23,187 bases of DNA, from contig KN888167.1 of assembly GCA_000934455.1 (NCBI GenBank), positions 7,632-30,818 of the forward strand, read 5' to 3'. Source of the DNA: Apostichopus parvimensis. Lineage: Eukaryota > Echinodermata > Holothuroidea > Aspidochirotida > Stichopodidae. The number at the start of each line of letters is the position of its first letter. Position 1 is the first letter of the stretch. Under the pieces are notes generated by a model, which saw only the letters and a program-made list of their open reading frames with translations, made no database searches and was not told the origin of the DNA. The position numbers and the translations under genes were made by a program. Positions 20,365 through 23,187 of this stretch are shown one piece after another.

Positions 20365-20403
20365 GCCTGACGTTTCGATCCTAGCAGGATCTTCTTCAGA
20401 GGC
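20365..20403 (-). ncRNA. Hammerhead-ribozyme-like core in the element's 3' terminal sequence
   Basis: Reading the minus strand: a helix I strand GCCT, the core CTGAAGA (20399-20393), one extra A, stem II GATCC/GGATC closing a TGCTA loop (20391-20377), then GAAA (20376-20373), the self-complementary ACGT and C (the GTC cleavage triplet, ending at 20369), and AGGC, which pairs with GCCT. The order and core bases match minimal type I hammerheads, which are known from Penelope-like terminal repeats. Their helix III is so short that they are thought to act as dimers. The extra A beside stem II is a deviation and may weaken activity. Confidence 0.7.
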
Positions 20404-20723
20404 TAAATGACAAGTAACAGTAACAGATGGGAAAAAAACACGCAGAATACAAACAGGTTAATGAGCACGGTGAACACAATGAGATACATGTAAGGGGATT
20501 AGTAGACAAGGGATGGAGAGAAGAAAGCAACAGGGGGAGAGAAGAGGTAGGAGTTAAACAGTGGAGGGACAAAGGGAGGATTAAAGGAACGGGGTGGGGA
20601 ATAAACTGAAGAAGGACAAAGACAGAAAGGTGTGGAGAGTTAAAAAAAATGAAAGAGAGAGCTGTGAGAATAGGAGTGATGAAGGGGGGGGGGAAGGGGA
20701 GAAGGAGGGGGGAAGAGGACAAG

Positions 20724-22571
20724 TTAGTCATGTCCTTCCTGAATGTTGAGCCCATGAGGTTGAATGGTGCTGAGGCATTGCATCCACAGCATCTCTCTGC
20801 TGATTCGTACAAGGTCAGGACGGCTATCTAAGGATTCAATCCCCTGTAGAGACATGTCGTTAGTGGTATGGTTGAGAAGGTGAAAATGTTCTCCAACTGG
20901 GGTCTCAGTCTTCATAGTGTTGACTGTGGATCTGTGACCATAGAATCGCTTCTTAAGGGTGGTTTTGGTTTCGCCAACATACTGGATGCCGCAAACTCTA
21001 CAAGAGATCAGGTAGATGACATTGGTGGTTGAGCAAGTGATGTGACCCTTAGTCTTGTGTGTGAGTTGCATGCTGTGGCTGGTGATGGAATTGGATTCAA
21101 CAATGTGGTGGCTACAGATGATGCATCTCGAAGTACGATCACATTTGAAAGTATAATGCTTATTGGGTGTAGGGTTAGAAGTTAGGGGTGGAACAGCAGC
21201 ACGCACAAGAAGGTCTCGAAGGTTGCGTGGTCGTCTATAGGCGATGGTGGGGTTTTTTTTAGGGACGGCTCGTTGGAGTCTATCTGAAGCGAGTAGAATG
21301 TTGTGGTTGTTAGAGGTGATTTTTTTAAGAGGAGGAAGGTTTGGGTGGAAAGTAACAAACAGGGGCAGCTTGTTGTCGCAATCTCGTCTCTTTTTGTTCT
21401 TCACTACCAAAAAAGATGATCTGGAAAGGGAGCGGACTCTCTGAATGGCTCCACGCACCCTTCTGGTACTATGGCCCCTGGCAGTAAGGTGTTTTTCCAA
21501 AGCATCTGTATAGCGAATGAAAGATGAACTGTTAGAGCAAATTCGACGAAGACAAAGTGCTTGACTGTAGGCAATTCCAGATTTGCAGTGACGGTGATGG
21601 CAGCTTGAAAAATGGAGATACTGGTGTGTGTCTGTGGGCTTGGTGTAAAAGTCTGTAGAGAGAGAACCGTGTTCCTTGCGAACAGTCACATCGAGAAAGT
21701 TAACCTGTTGATGAAAGTAATCAGAGGTGAATTTGATGGTGCTGTGGAAAGAATTGATGTGATTGATGAAGGTGAACAGCTAGCTATCCTCGTCACTGGC
21801 CCAAACGAAGAAGATGTCATCAATGTAGCGCCACCAGATAAGGGGACGGCAGGGAGATGTGCTGAGCTTGAGTTCTTCAAGGCTAGACATAAGCTTGTGT
21901 TTTTGGTGAGAACATGTTGCATGAGAACTTAGATGTCAGAGATGGGTGGACAAGGGTGGACCTTCTTAGACAGGGCTGCACACGTGGCTGAGATACCTTC
22001 AGCATAAGGGATGTTAGTGTAAAGAGAAGTTACGTCGATAGTACCGATGATGGCTGTACTGGGGATTTGGTTCTTGATATTTTCAAGTTTTTTGATGAAA
22101 TCTAGAGTGTCATGGATATAAGAATTAATCTGAGGAACAAGAGGTTTGATGAAGTGTTCCACAAACAAGGATATCTTCTCGGTGGGGGAACCATTGCCTG
22201 AGATGATAGGCCTACCAGGGGTACCAGGCTTGTGAATTTTGGGAAAGAGATTAAACCTGGCTGCCTTACAGTCTGTGGGAGAAAGGAAAGAAACAGCCTT
22301 CTTAGAGACCTGGTTCCGCTGTTACATATCAGTGATGGTCTGTTTTATCTGCTGGGAGAAAATAACTGTGGCATCAGAATCAAGAGGAGTGTAATTATCA
22401 TTGTTGGAGAGATGACGCATGGCTTCCTAGGTGTAATCCTGTCGATCCTGGATGACAACTGCAGAACCTTTGTCGGGTTGACTTAATGATAATGTCACTG
22501 CGAGACATCAGTGAGGAGAGTGCTGTACGCTCATCTCTTGGAAGGTTGTTGTGTGTTCTGCGGAGAGGATT
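20724..22571 (-). pseudogene. Penelope-like reverse transcriptase / GIY-YIG endonuclease ORF, broken
   Basis: Read on the minus strand, fragments appear in order. First NPLRRTHNNLPRDERTAL near the truncated 5' edge, then DKGSAVVIQDRQDY, then RFNLFPKIHKPGTPGRPIISG with SPTE. RT motif A follows as TIDVTSLYTNIP (~22040), and RT motif C as WWRYIDDIFFVW (~21810-21845). Next comes DFYTKPTDTHQYLHF, a Cys/His cluster (CDRTSRCIICSHH, ~21120), and the GIY-YIG domain (VIYLISC, IQYVGET, KKRFYGHRS, TPVGEHF). It ends IQEGHD at 20724. Breaks: a frameshift near 22478, TAG at 22427-22429, TAA at 22322-22324, TAA at 21929-21931 with a frameshift nearby, and TAG at 21780-21782. The last 321-codon stretch, from the end of RT through the endonuclease, is open. 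Catalytic YIDD and the GIY-YIG landmarks survive, but the element cannot make a full-length protein. Confidence 0.93.
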
Positions 22572-22584
22572 TAGCTATTAAGTT
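22572..22584. repeat. Target-site duplication, right copy (13 bp)
   Basis: TAGCTATTAAGTT, identical to 20336-20348. After it, homology to copy A resumes (AATAGAAATGTCTCAATTAGC against AATACAAATGTCTCAGTTAGC). Confidence 0.92.
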
Positions 22585-23187
22585 AATAGAAATGTCTCAA
22601 TTAGCTACTACTCAATCAATTGGCTCATTTCCCGACCCTCAGCCTCTTCAACGCTGACACCCATCCCTCTTTGCTCTGACATGTATGCATATGTACACAT
22701 GGTAGTGCTGCGTCATTATTAAGTTAACTATAAACAGATCCTCGGCGGTTCCCAAAAGATAGTCTAACCTTTCATATATTTCTTCATTAGACAAGTTTCA
22801 TCCCTCACTGATCATCTACATTAAAAGCATGAGTTCTGCCAAGAGGTTGGATGGTGAGGAAGGGGAGGAGTGTAACGTTTATATTCAATGCTTGTGATGT
22901 TGAGGTTAAATAAATATTTGAACTAAAATGAAGTTTTGTGACGTCGTAATGTTTCATGGCAAGCTATTAAAGGGCGTTGAATAAAACAAACTGTTTGATC
23001 ACTCAGTTCCCTTATGTTGTGTACAACAATTTGCAGTTATCTGTACTGTGTACTTTTCTGAGTACTGCCCAGGCCTTTATAGCCAGGAATTCCAAATCAG
23101 GTGGAGAACGGGTGGGGAGGGGACATCAACAGTTCAAGGAGAGGCAAAAAAGATGCAAGTTTCCTTGTAAGTTTTGTAGCCAGATAT

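Larger units (their letters stand above)
20349..22571 (-). mobile_element. Penelope-like retroelement, 5'-truncated and decayed
   Basis: About 2.2 kb on the minus strand. It encodes reverse transcriptase followed by a GIY-YIG endonuclease, the domain order unique to Penelope-like elements, which transpose by target-primed reverse transcription. The 5' end starts mid-ORF at 22571, so the N-terminus and any 5' terminal repeat are missing. The 3' end (20349-~20410) carries a hammerhead-like terminal sequence. Purine-rich (+ strand) low complexity between 20427 and 20720 is its 3' untranslated region. It is flanked by a 13-bp target-site duplication, and duplicated copy A has the uninterrupted site, so the insertion postdates the A/B duplication. 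Confidence 0.95.
17370..23187. repeat. Segmental duplication, copy B (interrupted by a retroelement; runs off the window)
   Basis: Homologous to copy A. It lacks A's ~594-1632 segment: at ~17806 the sequence passes from AGTCTGATAATT straight to GTTTTTGTTAAACTCC. It is split by the Penelope-like insertion at 20349-22571. Homology is still running at the window's last base, matching about position 4850 of copy A. No phosphatase exon is present in it, and I see no supported host gene. Confidence 0.9.

Noticed and set aside
20396-20812. Minus-strand 138-codon frame rich in P/L/S/T
   Set aside because: It lies in the purine/pyrimidine-biased 3' untranslated region of the Penelope element, overlapping its true ORF in another frame.
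21612-21932. Plus-strand 106-codon ORF and minus-strand 21686-21922 frame
   Set aside because: Both are shadows of the reverse transcriptase reading frame, which carries the YIDD motif.
1-23187. tRNA, rRNA or CRISPR features
   Set aside because: No cloverleaf with a clear B box, no rRNA-like block and no regularly spaced identical repeats with unique spacers were seen. The ~30-bp arrays are contiguous minisatellites without spacers.

Overview
The window is AT-rich intergenic and intronic DNA from a multicellular animal, not a prokaryote. Coding sequence is confined to short exons flanked by GT/AG splice sites. Introns are long, and most of the DNA is duplicated or repetitive. The gene families and a Penelope-type retroelement fit a marine invertebrate. 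An echinoderm or other deuterostome is my guess, but the sequence does not prove it.

Layout: (1) 1-312, mostly a C/T-rich low-complexity tract. (2) 313-~4850, 'copy A' of a segmental duplication. It holds the first coding exon of a low-molecular-weight protein tyrosine phosphatase (ACP1-like, + strand, 1218-1257) inside a ~1 kb stretch that the second copy lacks. (3) ~4850-11845, a unique segment carrying the main gene: a CD225/dispanin-family membrane protein on the minus strand. Three phase-compatible exons are recognisable: a GYPPQQ-repeat exon (11287-11378), a first hydrophobic segment exon (9124-9264), and a terminal exon with the second hydrophobic segment and stop (7582-7782). The intron between the last two contains a ~480 bp direct repeat. 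(4) 11845-14717 ('copy C') and 14717-~17575 ('copy D') are tandem ~2.85 kb duplicates. Each carries an identical 72-bp minus-strand candidate exon, which in copy C is phase-compatible with the GYPPQQ exon, and an identical 221-bp block containing another splice-bounded open stretch. (5) ~17370-23187 is 'copy B', homologous to copy A. It is interrupted by a 5'-truncated, decayed Penelope-like retroelement (20349-22571, minus strand) flanked by a 13-bp target-site duplication. Copy A supplies the matching empty site.

The element's 3' end contains a hammerhead-ribozyme-like core. A separate dispersed repeat family (three copies) folds into two hairpins with paired-base changes between copies.

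The ACP1-like exon and the dispanin gene are neighbours on opposite strands, and nothing in the sequence links them functionally. The A/B and C/D pairs may be true segmental duplications or uncollapsed alleles in the assembly. The single-copy TSD and empty-site pattern, plus several copy-specific template-switch events, show they have diverged.
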